From contig UQSP01000001.1 in the NCBI GenBank assembly GCA_900543755.1, positions 62,001 through 126,000 of the forward strand: 64,000 nt of DNA, written 5' to 3'. Below the pieces are notes generated by a model, which searched no databases, was not told the DNA's origin, and saw only the letters and a list, made by a program, of their open reading frames with translations. Made by a program: the position numbers and the translations under genes. Source of the DNA: an uncultured Eubacteriales bacterium. GTDB taxonomy: Bacteria; Bacillota; Clostridia; Christensenellales; Pumilibacteraceae. Shown in pieces: positions 41,403 to 50,039 of the stretch (position 1 is the stretch's first letter; each line of letters starts with the position of its first letter).

Positions 41403-42998
41403 ATGAGTGAAGAAACGAACAACAACGTTCAGCCCGAAGTTCAGACTCAAGAACCTGAACAGCCGCCCGTAAAGGAAAAGAAGACTTTCGGGAAAAAGCT
41501 GGACAACTATTTCGGCATCAGCAAGGCGGGCAGCTCCATCGGTACCGAAATCGTCGCGGGTATTGTTACCTTCCTTGCGATGGCTTACATACTCGTTGTT
41601 AACCCCAATGCTATTTTAAGCAGCAACGCCGCTGCGACCGAATGGTCTTCGGTGTTCCTTGCAACCGCTTTTGGCGCGGTCATAGGCACCGTTTTAATGG
41701 CTTTTGTGGCAAAGATGCCCCTTGCACAGGCTTCTGGTATGGGACTTAACTATACCGTGGGCGCGATTTTGGGCGGCTCGCTCGGATTTGCGGTTTCTTA
41801 CGGCAACGTTATGCTGCTTGTCCTCATCAGCGGTATTTTGTTCCTGCTTCTGTCCGTTATCAAGGTAGGCGGCGTATCCGTTCGCGAAAAGATTTTTGAC
41901 GGAATTCCCGAATGTGTCCGCGGCGCCATTGCCGTCGGTATCGGTCTGTTCATCGCATTCATCGGCATGCAGAACGCCGGACTTATCGTTTCCACATATG
42001 TTCCCATTACCGGCGAGGGCGGAGTATTCCTGTTCGGTATCCCCGGCACGCTTGTCGACCTTGTCGCTTTCAATGCATACGGCGCGGGCGCTTATGCGGC
42101 TGCAGGTGCGGTGGTTTGCCTTATCGGCCTTATCGCCATTGCCGTGCTTGAGCATTTCAGAGTAAAAGGCGCCGTAATCTTCGGCGTTATCATCGCAACA
42201 CTCGTAGGTATACCTCTCGGCGTGACCAAATGGTCCGATTATACCTGGAAGTTCTGGGAATATTTTGAAAAGTTCTTCAGCTTCAACTCGGCGGAAGGCG
42301 GCATTTTCTTCTCCGCATTCACCGAGGGCTTTACTTGGGAAGCGGGCGCTAAGGCTATTATGCCTGCCATCATGACCGTCATCACCTTCTGCATGATCGA
42401 TATGTTCGATACCATGGGTACGGTTGTCGGTTGCTGCGTTCCCGTCGGTCTTGCCGATGAAAAGGGTAAGCCTTTCCACTACGACGGAATTATGATTTCC
42501 GACTCCGTTGCGACCTGCACGGGCGCAATGCTCGGTACTTCCACCGTTACCACGTTCGTTGAGTCCGGCTCCGGCATTGCCGCAGGCGGCAGAACGGGTC
42601 TTACCGCGCTTACCACGGCCGTTATCTTCCTGCTTTCCATCTTCCTTTTGCCCGTGTTTGCGTCTATCCCCGGCGCGGCTGCGTCTTCGGCTCTTCTTTA
42701 TGTCGGTTGCCTTATGCTTAAGGGCATCAAAAACGTCAAGATAGATACCGTTAAAAACGCTGTTCCCGCGTTCCTTACCATCGCCATGATGCCCCTTGCT
42801 TACTCCATCACCGACGGCATCGGCTTCGGTATTCTTTCTTACGTAATCATCGACCTTATCATTTATATCGTCGACGCTATCAAGTATGCGGTAAACAAGA
42901 AGAAAGGCGCTGAAAAGCCCGTTTGGGATTTGCACGTCGTTACCATTATCGTGGCAGTGCTCTTCCTTGTTTACTTCTTCGTGCCCACCACGTTTTAA
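41403..42998 (+). CDS. pbuG: NCS2-family guanine/hypoxanthine permease (PbuG/AzgA-like)
   Basis: A 531-residue purine:proton symporter. A disordered Gln/Glu/Pro-rich N-terminus (1-35) precedes about 14 membrane segments. The AzgA-type start LDNYFGISKAGSSIGTEIVA leads to FLAMAYILVVNP, and GMGLNYTVGA and FCMIDMFDTMGTVVG (about 318-345) carry the substrate-site motifs. TSTVTTFVESGSGIAAGGRTG is the family signature (about 379-400; given here in halves TSTVTTFVESG and SGIAAGGRTG). It is longer than PbuG (440) because of an inserted loop around 270-300. Control by the guanine riboswitch fits its role. purA lies nearby in the opposite direction. Confidence 0.93.
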   Translation: MSEETNNNVQPEVQTQEPEQPPVKEKKTFGKKLDNYFGISKAGSSIGTEIVAGIVTFLAMAYILVVNPNAILSSNAAATEWSSVFLATAFGAVIGTVLMAFVAKMPLAQASGMGLNYTVGAILGGSLGFAVSYGNVMLLVLISGILFLLLSVIKVGGVSVREKIFDGIPECVRGAIAVGIGLFIAFIGMQNAGLIVSTYVPITGEGGVFLFGIPGTLVDLVAFNAYGAGAYAAAGAVVCLIGLIAIAVLEHFRVKGAVIFGVIIATLVGIPLGVTKWSDYTWKFWEYFEKFFSFNSAEGGIFFSAFTEGFTWEAGAKAIMPAIMTVITFCMIDMFDTMGTVVGCCVPVGLADEKGKPFHYDGIMISDSVATCTGAMLGTSTVTTFVESGSGIAAGGRTGLTALTTAVIFLLSIFLLPVFASIPGAAASSALLYVGCLMLKGIKNVKIDTVKNAVPAFLTIAMMPLAYSITDGIGFGILSYVIIDLIIYIVDAIKYAVNKKKGAEKPVWDLHVVTIIVAVLFLVYFFVPTTF

Positions 42999-43032
42999 TT
43001 TCGCTTAATCTTTTCAGATTAAATATCGGCTT

Positions 43033-43066
43033 AAGGAGCTTGGCAGTAAATGCGCGGGCTCCTTTT
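43033..43066 (+). terminator. Terminator after the purine permease
   Basis: AAGGAGC (43033-43039) pairs with GCTCCTT (43058-43064) with a T-rich tail. Confidence 0.6.
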
Positions 43067-43082
43067 GCTTTGTTCTGAATGC

Positions 43083-43414
43083 AGAGTAGCCGCTGATTTT
43101 ATGTAATCGTTTAATAAATCAAAGCACCGATATCAAAACAAAGCACGGAAACTAAAGCGAAGTAGGGGCATCGGCTTAAAACACGTATAGAGTAGCCGCT
43201 GATTTTATGTAGTGGTTAATAAATCAAAGCACCGATATCAAATCAAAGCACGGAAACTAAAGCGAAGTATGGGCATCAGCTTAAAACACGTATAGAGTAG
43301 CCGCTGATTCTATGTAATGGTTAATAAATTATAGCAACTATATCAAACCAATGACACCGATATAAAATTACGTAAACTAAAGCGAAGTAGGGGCATCAGC
43401 TTAAAACACGTATA
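43083..43414. repeat. Three-copy tandem repeat, ~106-bp unit
   Basis: Units begin with AGAGTAGCCGCTGATT at 43083, 43189 and 43294. The first two are near-identical; the third has drifted and carries a short insertion. Each unit ends with GAAGTAGGGGCATCAGCTTA or a close form, then AAACACGTAT. GCTGAT near the start and ATCAGC near the end are complementary, so a unit can fold on itself. Inside, AAATCAAAGCAC occurs twice. No ORF or ribosome binding site. It lies between the convergent permease and purA genes. Confidence 0.8.
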
Positions 43415-43426
43415 TCGACTTAAAGC

Positions 43427-43460
43427 AAAAAAGCGCACCGCAAAGAGCGACGCGCTTTTA
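43427..43460. terminator. Terminator after purA
   Basis: AAAAGCGC (43429-43436) pairs with GCGCTTTT (43452-43459), with A/T runs on both sides. On the minus strand it ends purA. Confidence 0.75.
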
Positions 43461-43551
43461 TTATTTTTTTTACTTTTATGCGTTTAATTAATGCAGGTGC
43501 AATTATTAATTTTATCCTTAAGCGTTGTGTTTAAGGTAAAGCTTATAAGGC

Positions 43552-44823
43552 TTATCTGTAAAGATTCTGTTCGCGGTCGGGGCCGACGCCTACCATTTTT
43601 ACGGGACAGCCCGATTCTTTTTCTATGCACTCGATGTACGCTTTTGCGGCGGCGGGCAATTCGTCAAAGGATTTTGCGCCCGTTATGTCTTCTTTCCAAC
43701 CGTCAAGCTCGACATAAACGGGTTTGCAGCCTTCAAGCTCCGAAATATCGGTGGGGAAGTCGTATATTCTTTGACCGTCTTTTTCGTAAGCCACGCACAC
43801 TTTAAGTTTTTCGATGCCTGTAAGCGTATCCAATTTGTTAATTGCAAGCGCCGTAAGTCCGTTTACGCGCACCGCAAATTTCAGGATAAGAATATCCAGC
43901 CAGCCGCAACGGCGCGGTCTTCCCGTGGTGGTGCCGAATTCCGCACCGACTGTCCTTATCCGCTCGCCCGTTTCGTCGTCAAGCTCGGTGGGGAAGGGAC
44001 CTTTGCCCACCCTGGTGGTGTAGGCTTTTCCCACGCCCAATACGTCCTTGATAAGGGTAGGTCCTATGCCCGCGCCCACGCAGAAGCCGCCCGCCGTGGG
44101 ATGAGAACTTGTAACGTAAGGATAAGTGCCCACGTCAAGGTCCAAAAGCGCACCCTGAGCCCCTTCGAATAAAACGTATTTGTCCGCTTTAATCGCCTCG
44201 TAAACAAGCACCGACGTGTCGCATACGAAGGGCGCAAGTTGTTTTGCGTATTCGCAGTACTCATTATATACGGCGTCGAAGTCAAGCGGAGCTCCGCCGT
44301 AAACCGCAGTTATTATTTTGTTTTTAACCTCGAGATTGAATTTAAGCTTTTCGCGGAAAACCTCGGGGTTAATGAAATCGCACATACGGATTCCCGTGCG
44401 TTCCGCCTTATCCATGTAGCAGGGCCCGATTCCGTTTTTGGTGGTTCCGATGTCGCCCTTGCCGCGTTTAAGCTCGCTGAGTTTGTCGATTTCCACATGA
44501 TAGGGAAGAATGATGTGCGCGCGCGCGTCTATTTTAAGGTTGGCAAGCGAAATGCCTCTTTCCGTCAGGTTCTCCATTTCTTTAAGGATTACTCCGGGGG
44601 AAATAACGGTGCCGTTGCCTATCACGCATACCGTGTCGGGGTAAAGTATTCCGCTGGGTATAAGGTGAAGCTTGTATGTAACGTCGCCCACCACCACGGT
44701 GTGCCCCGCGTTGCTGCCGCCCTGAGCCCTTACCACCATATCCGCCTTGCTTGCAAGAATGTCAATGGTCTTTCCTTTGCCTTCGTCGCCCCACTGGGCG
44801 CCCACCAATGCGATTGCCGACAT
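43552..44823 (-). CDS. purA: Adenylosuccinate synthase
   Basis: A 423-residue enzyme joining IMP and aspartate with GTP, the first committed step to AMP. Conserved sites: GAQWGDEGKGKTID at the N-terminus (P-loop and catalytic Asp), GSNAGHTVVV, GTTKNGIGPCY, FEGAQGALLDLDVGTYPYVTS (about 223-243, in two parts FEGAQGALLDLD and GTYPYVTS), TTGRPRRCGWLD and NKLDTL near the C-terminus. The length is normal. A GGAGG site lies before the ATG. It is monocistronic, with its own promoter and terminator. Confidence 0.97.
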   Translation of the reverse strand: MSAIALVGAQWGDEGKGKTIDILASKADMVVRAQGGSNAGHTVVVGDVTYKLHLIPSGILYPDTVCVIGNGTVISPGVILKEMENLTERGISLANLKIDARAHIILPYHVEIDKLSELKRGKGDIGTTKNGIGPCYMDKAERTGIRMCDFINPEVFREKLKFNLEVKNKIITAVYGGAPLDFDAVYNEYCEYAKQLAPFVCDTSVLVYEAIKADKYVLFEGAQGALLDLDVGTYPYVTSSHPTAGGFCVGAGIGPTLIKDVLGVGKAYTTRVGKGPFPTELDDETGERIRTVGAEFGTTTGRPRRCGWLDILILKFAVRVNGLTALAINKLDTLTGIEKLKVCVAYEKDGQRIYDFPTDISELEGCKPVYVELDGWKEDITGAKSFDELPAAAKAYIECIEKESGCPVKMVGVGPDREQNLYR

Positions 44824-44855
44824 TAATAATTCCTCCGGAAAACGTTTTACGTCTA

Positions 44856-44884
44856 ATTATAACCTTTTATTGCTCAGATGTCAA
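44856..44884 (-). promoter_or_regulatory. Consensus sigma-A promoter for purA
   Basis: On the minus strand TTGACA (44879-44884), 17 nt, TATAAT (44856-44861): a perfect match, with a leader of about 25 nt. Confidence 0.88.
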
Positions 44885-45283
44885 AGATAATCGTCTTTAC
44901 CGCCCAACAATTTAAAAAATTCGCCCGAAATCAGGCGGAAAAACAAAACGTTTTAAGTCTGGTGTTTTAAAGATAAATAACTTTATCGGTTTTTGTCAAA
45001 GGGGAGCGGTTTAATCATACATAATCATTATTTGGCGGTAAAAAGTTTATGCGACCTCGAATTTAAAACAAACCGTATAAAAACGCCCTGTTTTTTTCTT
45101 TTATTGCAAAATTCAGCCTGAAAGACGCCAAGCCGATATGTCGGTCTATAAAAACACAACGCCGAACCCGAAAAATAAACAGGGTACGCCTTCACAGCTT
45201 TAGCGCATAAATATGCCGCCGTTAATCAATCTTGAATTATTATATAATCGGTCACGTTCGGTTTTATCGCAAAACATAGAAAA
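44885..45283. other. Gene-free stretch
   Basis: This ~400-bp stretch lies between the purA promoter and the tRNA terminator. It is AT-rich, with runs of A and T. I see no credible ORF, repeat or structured RNA in it. Confidence 0.5.
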
Positions 45284-45329
45284 ACACCTATTGCCGTCCA
45301 ACCGATGTGGCTGAGGTTGCAATAGGTGT
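45284..45329 (-). terminator. Terminator after tRNA-Leu
   Basis: An 11-bp stem ACACCTATTGC/GCAATAGGTGT (45284-45294/45319-45329) with an inner CAACC/GGTTG stem, followed on the minus strand by TTTTC. Confidence 0.8.
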
Positions 45330-45335
45330 ATGACA

Positions 45336-45421
45336 TGGTGCGGAAGATGGGATTCGAACCCACACGAGAATTAACCACTGGCGTCTGAGACCAGCGCGTC
45401 TGCCAGTTCCGCCACCTCCGC
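45336..45421 (-). tRNA. tRNA-Leu (anticodon CAG)
   Basis: On the minus strand the 86-nt gene begins GCGGAGG and ends CTTCCGC-A-CCA. The acceptor stem pairs with one G-T. The D arm is GGCGGAACTGGCAGACGC, the anticodon stem CTGGT/GCCAG carries the loop CTCAGAC, hence anticodon CAG for codon CUG, and the T arm has GGGTTCGAATCCC. The long variable arm (about TGGTTAATTCTCG) is typical of a class II Leu tRNA. The 3' CCA is encoded. A single-gene unit with its own promoter and terminator. Confidence 0.96.
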
Positions 45422-45433
45422 AAAAGCTATTAC

Positions 45434-45462
45434 AGTTTACTAAATTTGCGTGCGTTTGTCAA
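45434..45462 (-). promoter_or_regulatory. Sigma-A promoter for tRNA-Leu
   Basis: On the minus strand TTGACA (45457-45462), 17 nt, TAAACT (45434-45439), about 12 nt before the tRNA. Confidence 0.75.
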
Positions 45463-45654
45463 TTATTTTGGCGGTGCGCGTGTAATTTTTATTCGGTTAA
45501 TCGTTATGCGTGATTTATCCGTGTTTTCGCATGGCGCAGGCGTCTTTCGGTAAACGCAACCGTGACTGCAAATAAAAAACGTCAGTCCTGAAAATCAAGC
45601 CGTTGGTCCTTAAACTTCGCAATAGACGGGGCGGGAGCAAGCGTCAAGTGCGTT

Positions 45655-46479
45655 TCAGCGGGGCGTCTTTCTTATATCCGACGGTGCGTAACCCGTGAGA
45701 GAAAGGAAAACGCGGTTAAAGGACCTTAAACTCTGAAAGCCGCTGTTCATGGCTATGTCGGACAGCGTGTCGTCGGTGGAGCTTATAAGGCTTTTTGCGC
45801 GGTCGCAGCGGTACTGATTTACCAGCGTTTTGAAATTTATGCCGAAAGTTTTACCGAATATGCGCGATATATATCTGAAGTCATACCCCAGCGCATCTGC
45901 CATTTTATATAAACTTATGTCAGAGGCGTAATTTTTCTCTACATAGTCCAGAATGTCGAAAATAAGCTTGTTGCACAGCGGTTTTTCCACGAATTGCGTG
46001 GAATTAATGTACTCGGCAAATACGGCGTAAAGGCAGGCTTTTATCGTAAAAACAGGAGGCTTGTTTATCTCAATCGCTTCCGAATCCGAATTTTCCGCGA
46101 GTGCGGCGTCAAAGCCGTTAAGCATATTTTTTATAAAGAAGGATTTTGTTTCTTCCGACGGCGTCAATAGTGCGTTTACCGCTTCTTTTCCCGAAACGAA
46201 ACGGTTAAACGAGTCCGCAAATCCGCCCGAAAAAACCACAACGTAAGCCAAGGAATGCCCTTGCGATTCGTATGAGTGCAGTTGGTAAGGGGTAAGCAAA
46301 AGAACATCGCCGCGCGTAAGCGTATATTCCTTGTCGCCCGCCGTCGCCTTTATTTTTCCCGACAAGTTGAAACACAGCTCGAACCCGCGGTGGAGGTGGG
46401 TGTACCATTTTATGTCGCGGTAAACAAAAGCGTTAAAAATTTCCCCGCCGATGGAATTGTGCACCTGATGGAAAAACAT
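45655..46479 (-). CDS. AraC-family transcriptional regulator
   Basis: A 274-residue regulator with an N-terminal cupin sensor domain (about 1-110; HLHRGFELCFNLSGKIKATAG and the LLLTPYQLHSYESQGH strand typical of this class) and a C-terminal double helix-turn-helix (about 175-270): DISLYKMADALGYDFRYISRIFGKTFGIN (in parts DISLYKMADALGY and RYISRIFGKTFGI) and DTLSDIAMNSGFQSLRSFNR. This build is typical of regulators of sugar-use genes. It is divergent from the glycyl-radical genes with back-to-back promoters, so it very likely controls them. The inducer is unknown. Confidence 0.9.
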   Translation of the reverse strand: MFFHQVHNSIGGEIFNAFVYRDIKWYTHLHRGFELCFNLSGKIKATAGDKEYTLTRGDVLLLTPYQLHSYESQGHSLAYVVVFSGGFADSFNRFVSGKEAVNALLTPSEETKSFFIKNMLNGFDAALAENSDSEAIEINKPPVFTIKACLYAVFAEYINSTQFVEKPLCNKLIFDILDYVEKNYASDISLYKMADALGYDFRYISRIFGKTFGINFKTLVNQYRCDRAKSLISSTDDTLSDIAMNSGFQSLRSFNRVFLSLTGYAPSDIRKTPR

Positions 46480-46512
46480 AACCTCTCTCCGTTAGGTAAA
46501 ATTATGGCTATA

Positions 46513-46541
46513 AGTTTACAACATTTTTCTTGCATTGTAAA
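46513..46541 (-). promoter_or_regulatory. Promoter for the AraC-type regulator
   Basis: On the minus strand TTTACA (46536-46541), 17 nt, TAAACT (46513-46518). Its -35 box abuts that of the divergent promoter at 46530. Confidence 0.6.
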
Positions 46542-46558
46542 GTATACGGACGTATAAT
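46530..46558 (+). promoter_or_regulatory. Promoter for the glycyl-radical activase
   Basis: TTGCAT (46530-46535), 17 nt, TATAAT (46553-46558), back to back with the AraC-gene promoter. Confidence 0.7.
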
Positions 46559-46601
46559 TTGATTGTAGCGTGACCTATGCAGGAGAAAATTCGTCCATAT
46601 C

Positions 46602-47447
46602 ATGAGTAAAGTGTTTTCCATAGAGGAGTTTTCCACATTCGACGGACCGGGCATAAGAATGACGGTTTTTCTTAAAGGCTGTCCGCTTGATTGCGTGTGG
46701 TGCCATAATCCCGAGGGGAAATCCCCCGATACCGAATACGTCCGCAGTCCCAACGGGTGTCTTGGTTGCGGCGCTTGCGAGCGTGCGGGGATAAAGACCT
46801 CAGACGGAGTAAAGCTTACCGCCGACAGCGTAAACGCGTGCCCGAGAAACCTTGTGCGAAAATGCGGGATTGACTATTCGCCCGCGGATTTGGCGGAAAA
46901 AATATTGAAGAATGCCGCCGTTCTTAACCTTAACGGAGGGGGAGTTACTTTTTCGGGAGGAGAGCCGCTTTTCGACACGGATTTTCTTTGCGAGTGCATA
47001 AAACTTTTGAAAAACAAGGTGCACGTTGCCGTTCAGACAAGCGGATACGCGCCCGAAAAAAACTTTCAAAGGGTGCTTGAGCTGGCCGATTACTTTTTGT
47101 ACGACCTTAAAATAATCGACCCGAAGCTCCACAAAAAGTACTGCGGCGCGTTTAACACGCTGATTCTGAAAAATTACAGGACTCTTGCTAACAGCAAAGT
47201 GCCGTTCGTGACAAGAGTACCGCTTATACCGTCGGTTACGGATACGGAGGAAAATCTGACCGCGATTGCCTCTTTTATAAAGGAAAACAACGTAAATTAC
47301 GTCGAAACTTTGCCCTACAACAAGTTTGCGGGCAGTAAATACGCGCTGGTGCTGAAAAAATACAGCCCGTGCTTTGACGAAAGCAAGCCCGTAAACACGG
47401 GGGAAAACATTTTTGCGCGCATGGGTGTCACCGCGCGGAAAATGTAA
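46602..47447 (+). CDS. Glycyl radical enzyme activating enzyme (radical SAM)
   Basis: A 281-residue radical-SAM enzyme that abstracts a hydrogen from the glycine of its partner enzyme at 47665-49680. The start FDGPGIRMTVFLKGCPLDC is typical. The SAM cluster is C27-X3-C31-X2-C34 (CPLDCVWC). A single auxiliary cluster is suggested by C53-X2-C56-X2-C59 and C80 (CLGCGAC, ACP), whereas dehydratase-type activases usually carry two. GGVTFSGGEPL binds SAM and VPLIPSVTDTEEN is the family's late motif. AGGAGA lies 15 nt before the ATG, longer than usual. It lies 217 bp before the enzyme gene. Confidence 0.9.
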   Translation: MSKVFSIEEFSTFDGPGIRMTVFLKGCPLDCVWCHNPEGKSPDTEYVRSPNGCLGCGACERAGIKTSDGVKLTADSVNACPRNLVRKCGIDYSPADLAEKILKNAAVLNLNGGGVTFSGGEPLFDTDFLCECIKLLKNKVHVAVQTSGYAPEKNFQRVLELADYFLYDLKIIDPKLHKKYCGAFNTLILKNYRTLANSKVPFVTRVPLIPSVTDTEENLTAIASFIKENNVNYVETLPYNKFAGSKYALVLKKYSPCFDESKPVNTGENIFARMGVTARKM

Positions 47448-47664
47448 AGGTAACGTTGCGAAAAAAGTTTTTGACCCTGCTTTATCGCATGGGCGGTAAA
47501 AAAAAGTTACGTCTTTTAAAAGGAAATCATGCCGCAATAAAAATCGCAGGCTAAAAAGATAAAAAATGCAGTAGCCGTAAAAACGCGGCAGGCTACGGCA
47601 ATGAATCAAGCGTTATCGGCGTCGGCAAAAAATCCGACGTCAAACGGAAAAGGGAGTGGCGAAT

Positions 47665-49680
47665 ATGACGGAAAAAGTAAAGGAAAGACTGGAATTTCTG
47701 CTTGACTGCGGCTACAGAAAAAACCGCGCCGACGGAGGAAAAAATCTTACAAGCGCATTAAGCGGACTTCACCCCGCGATGCGCAACGCTCAACTGTTTA
47801 AAGCGGCGGTTGACGCCGAAAAACCCGTGCTGTACAAAGAAGACCTGTTCGGTTTTAACCGATTTAACCGACTTTTGCCCGTTGACGACTCTGTCAATAA
47901 GCCTTATATATTCGAGATGGGCAACATTACCGCAGACTACGAAACGTTGCTTGAAATCGGAATCGAGGGCTTGCGCAAACAGGCTTTAAGTAAGTACGAA
48001 TACGCCGACGAAGAGGCAAAAGCGTTTTACGACGCGCTTTTCGTTACGTTTGACGCCTGCGCGGACATAACGGAAAAATACCGCGTCGAGGCGCAGAAAA
48101 ACGGTTGCGTAAGATTATATAACGCTCTTTCCTCCGTGCCTTTACGCGGCGCACGGGATTATTATGAGGCGCTTGTAACCGTTCATTTTCTGCAGTACGC
48201 TTTAAGGCTTAACAATGTAAATCACGTCACTATCGGAAGATTCGACCAGTATATGTATCCGTATTACCTCGCGTCGGTAAAAAACGGAGTAAGCCGCGAA
48301 GAACTGCTTGAACTGACGGAACTGTTTTTCATATCGCTTAATTTCGATACGGACTTGTATGCCGGTATGCAGCAGGGCGACAACGGACAAAGCATGGTGC
48401 TGGGCGGCTGCGACGAAAACGGCGACCCTGCGTTTAACGAGCTTAGCGAAATGTGTCTTACAGCTTCAGAAGAACTTAAAATAATAGACCCCAAAATAAA
48501 TCTGAGGGTAAACAAAAGCACTCCGCTTAAGGTTTACGAGCGCGGAACACGTCTTACCAAACAGGGCTTGGGCTTTCCGCAGTATTCCAACGACGACGTG
48601 GTTATAGACGCACTCGTTGACTGGGGCTACGACCTTAAAGACGCGCGCAATTACACGGTTGCGGCGTGCTGGGAATTCATAGTCCCGCGCTATGGGGCGG
48701 ACATTCCCAACATAGGAGTCATGAATTTTCCTCTTGTCGTGGACCGAGCGGTCAGAAAACATCTTGCTTCTTCCGCAGATTTTGACGAGTTTTTAGGCTT
48801 TGTCGAGTGCGAAATCAAAGATGAGTGCGACTTTATTATAGAGGACTGCAACAAACGTTACACGCCTTATTCGGTGTTTACTTCGGCATTTATCCTTCCG
48901 TGTATAGAAAAGGGCAGGGACGTATCCAAACTCGGGGCAAAATACAATAACTTCGGCGTTCACGGCGCGGGAATAGCCAATGCCGCCGACGCGCTTGCCG
49001 CAATAAAGAAGGAAGTTTTCGAAAAGAAGGAGCTTTCGGCAGATGAACTTATTGCCGCTCTCGACGCGGATTTCGAGGGTTACGGGGACGTAAGGCGCAA
49101 ATTGCTTGACTCTCCGAAAATGGGCAACAACGACGATTACGTCGACAATCTCGGCGCGTTTTTAATGGATAAATTCGCGCTGTATCTCAGCAAAAAGCCC
49201 AATAACCGCGGCGGAATATACCGTGCGGGCACGGGAAGCGCGATGGAATACGTTTTAAGCGCGGCTAAGGTGGGCGCAACCGCGGACGGAAGAAGGGCGC
49301 GTCAGGCATACGGCTCAAGTTTTTCGCCGTCGCTTGACGCGGTAATCCAAGGACCCCTTTCCGCCGTGCAGTCGTTTACCAAAGCAGACCTTAAAAAAGT
49401 ATGCAACGGCGGTCCGTTCACGATAGAGATTCACGACACGGTTTTCCGTAATTCGGAGGGAGAAAAAAAGACCGCTGCGCTTATAAAAACGTTCATAGAC
49501 CTCGGCGGGCATCAGATACAGATAAACGCGATTAACCGCGACACACTGATTGACGCGCAAAAACATCCCGAAAAATACCCAAATCTTATAGTCAGGGTCT
49601 GGGGTTGGAGCGGTTATTTCCGCGAGCTGGACGTTTGCTATCAGAATCATATCATACGCCGCACGGAATTCGGCTTCTGA
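47665..49680 (+). CDS. Glycyl radical enzyme, pyruvate-formate-lyase-like, substrate unknown
   Basis: A 671-residue oxygen-sensitive enzyme of the PFL/dehydratase superfamily. The active-site cysteine is C335 with E337 (TVAACWEFIVP), i.e. a Cys-Trp-Glu version of the Cys-X-Glu pair of dehydratase and C-X lyase members. The radical glycine is G647 in RVWGWSGYF, 25 residues from the C-terminus. It is clearly shorter than the usual 750-850 residues, mainly in the N-terminal and central parts. The ATG at 47665 after AAAAGGGA is preferred to GTG at 47656. PFL itself has two adjacent cysteines, so this is not PFL. Partner activase, AraC regulator and sugar genes nearby suggest a sugar-derived diol or similar substrate, by inference. 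Confidence 0.85.
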   Translation: MTEKVKERLEFLLDCGYRKNRADGGKNLTSALSGLHPAMRNAQLFKAAVDAEKPVLYKEDLFGFNRFNRLLPVDDSVNKPYIFEMGNITADYETLLEIGIEGLRKQALSKYEYADEEAKAFYDALFVTFDACADITEKYRVEAQKNGCVRLYNALSSVPLRGARDYYEALVTVHFLQYALRLNNVNHVTIGRFDQYMYPYYLASVKNGVSREELLELTELFFISLNFDTDLYAGMQQGDNGQSMVLGGCDENGDPAFNELSEMCLTASEELKIIDPKINLRVNKSTPLKVYERGTRLTKQGLGFPQYSNDDVVIDALVDWGYDLKDARNYTVAACWEFIVPRYGADIPNIGVMNFPLVVDRAVRKHLASSADFDEFLGFVECEIKDECDFIIEDCNKRYTPYSVFTSAFILPCIEKGRDVSKLGAKYNNFGVHGAGIANAADALAAIKKEVFEKKELSADELIAALDADFEGYGDVRRKLLDSPKMGNNDDYVDNLGAFLMDKFALYLSKKPNNRGGIYRAGTGSAMEYVLSAAKVGATADGRRARQAYGSSFSPSLDAVIQGPLSAVQSFTKADLKKVCNGGPFTIEIHDTVFRNSEGEKKTAALIKTFIDLGGHQIQINAINRDTLIDAQKHPEKYPNLIVRVWGWSGYFRELDVCYQNHIIRRTEFGF

Positions 49681-49810
49681 CAGATTCGTTTAAGACCGCG
49701 GCCGTAATCGCAGTAAAATGCGGTTTAATCGGCATGTTCGGCAAACAGTCAACTCAGACCTAACATTTGCGCGGATTGTATTGTTTCAGGCTTAAAACGC
49801 AAAAATAAGG

Positions 49811-49842
49811 TTGACAACCTTAAGTCGATTTGGTAATATAAT
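49811..49842 (+). promoter_or_regulatory. Promoter for mntP leader
   Basis: TTGACA (49811-49816), then TAATAT at 17 nt (49834-49839) or the better-matching TATAAT at 20 nt (49837-49842). Confidence 0.65.
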
Positions 49843-49850
49843 ATTACCAT

Positions 49851-49967
49851 AAGGGAGTAGTCGGCTTCAACCGAAGTTGTTAAATCCACACGATGGACGG
49901 TTTGTCCGGGTTTAATAGTAATTGACGAGACTTATGCACGGGTAGAGGTGCATGGTCTCGTTTTTTT
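49851..49967 (+). ncRNA. yybP-ykoY manganese riboswitch with terminator
   Basis: The leader has the family's conserved ends: AAGGGAGTAG at 49851-49860 and TTGACGAGAC at about 49922-49931. The closing GACGAGAC...GTCTCG helix is extended by TATGCAC/GTGCAT and followed by TTTTTTT (49960-49966), an intrinsic terminator. yybP-ykoY RNAs sense Mn2+ and usually turn on export genes. The next gene is mntP, which fits. The exact ends of the aptamer are approximate. Confidence 0.85.
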
Positions 49968-50039
49968 ATGTCCTTGCTTTTGCCCGTGAACGTATAATTT
50001 CTTCTATTCGGAAATAAGGATAAAGGAGAGGTTTTATTT

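Noticed and set aside
41694..42935. A 413-codon minus-strand ORF opposite the purine permease
   Set aside because: It is a shadow of the strongly biased permease codons, has no ribosome binding site and its product is His/Asp/Gly-rich without known motifs.
45226..45423. A 65-codon minus-strand ORF
   Set aside because: It is the reading of tRNA-Leu and its terminator; the tRNA fold fully explains the region.
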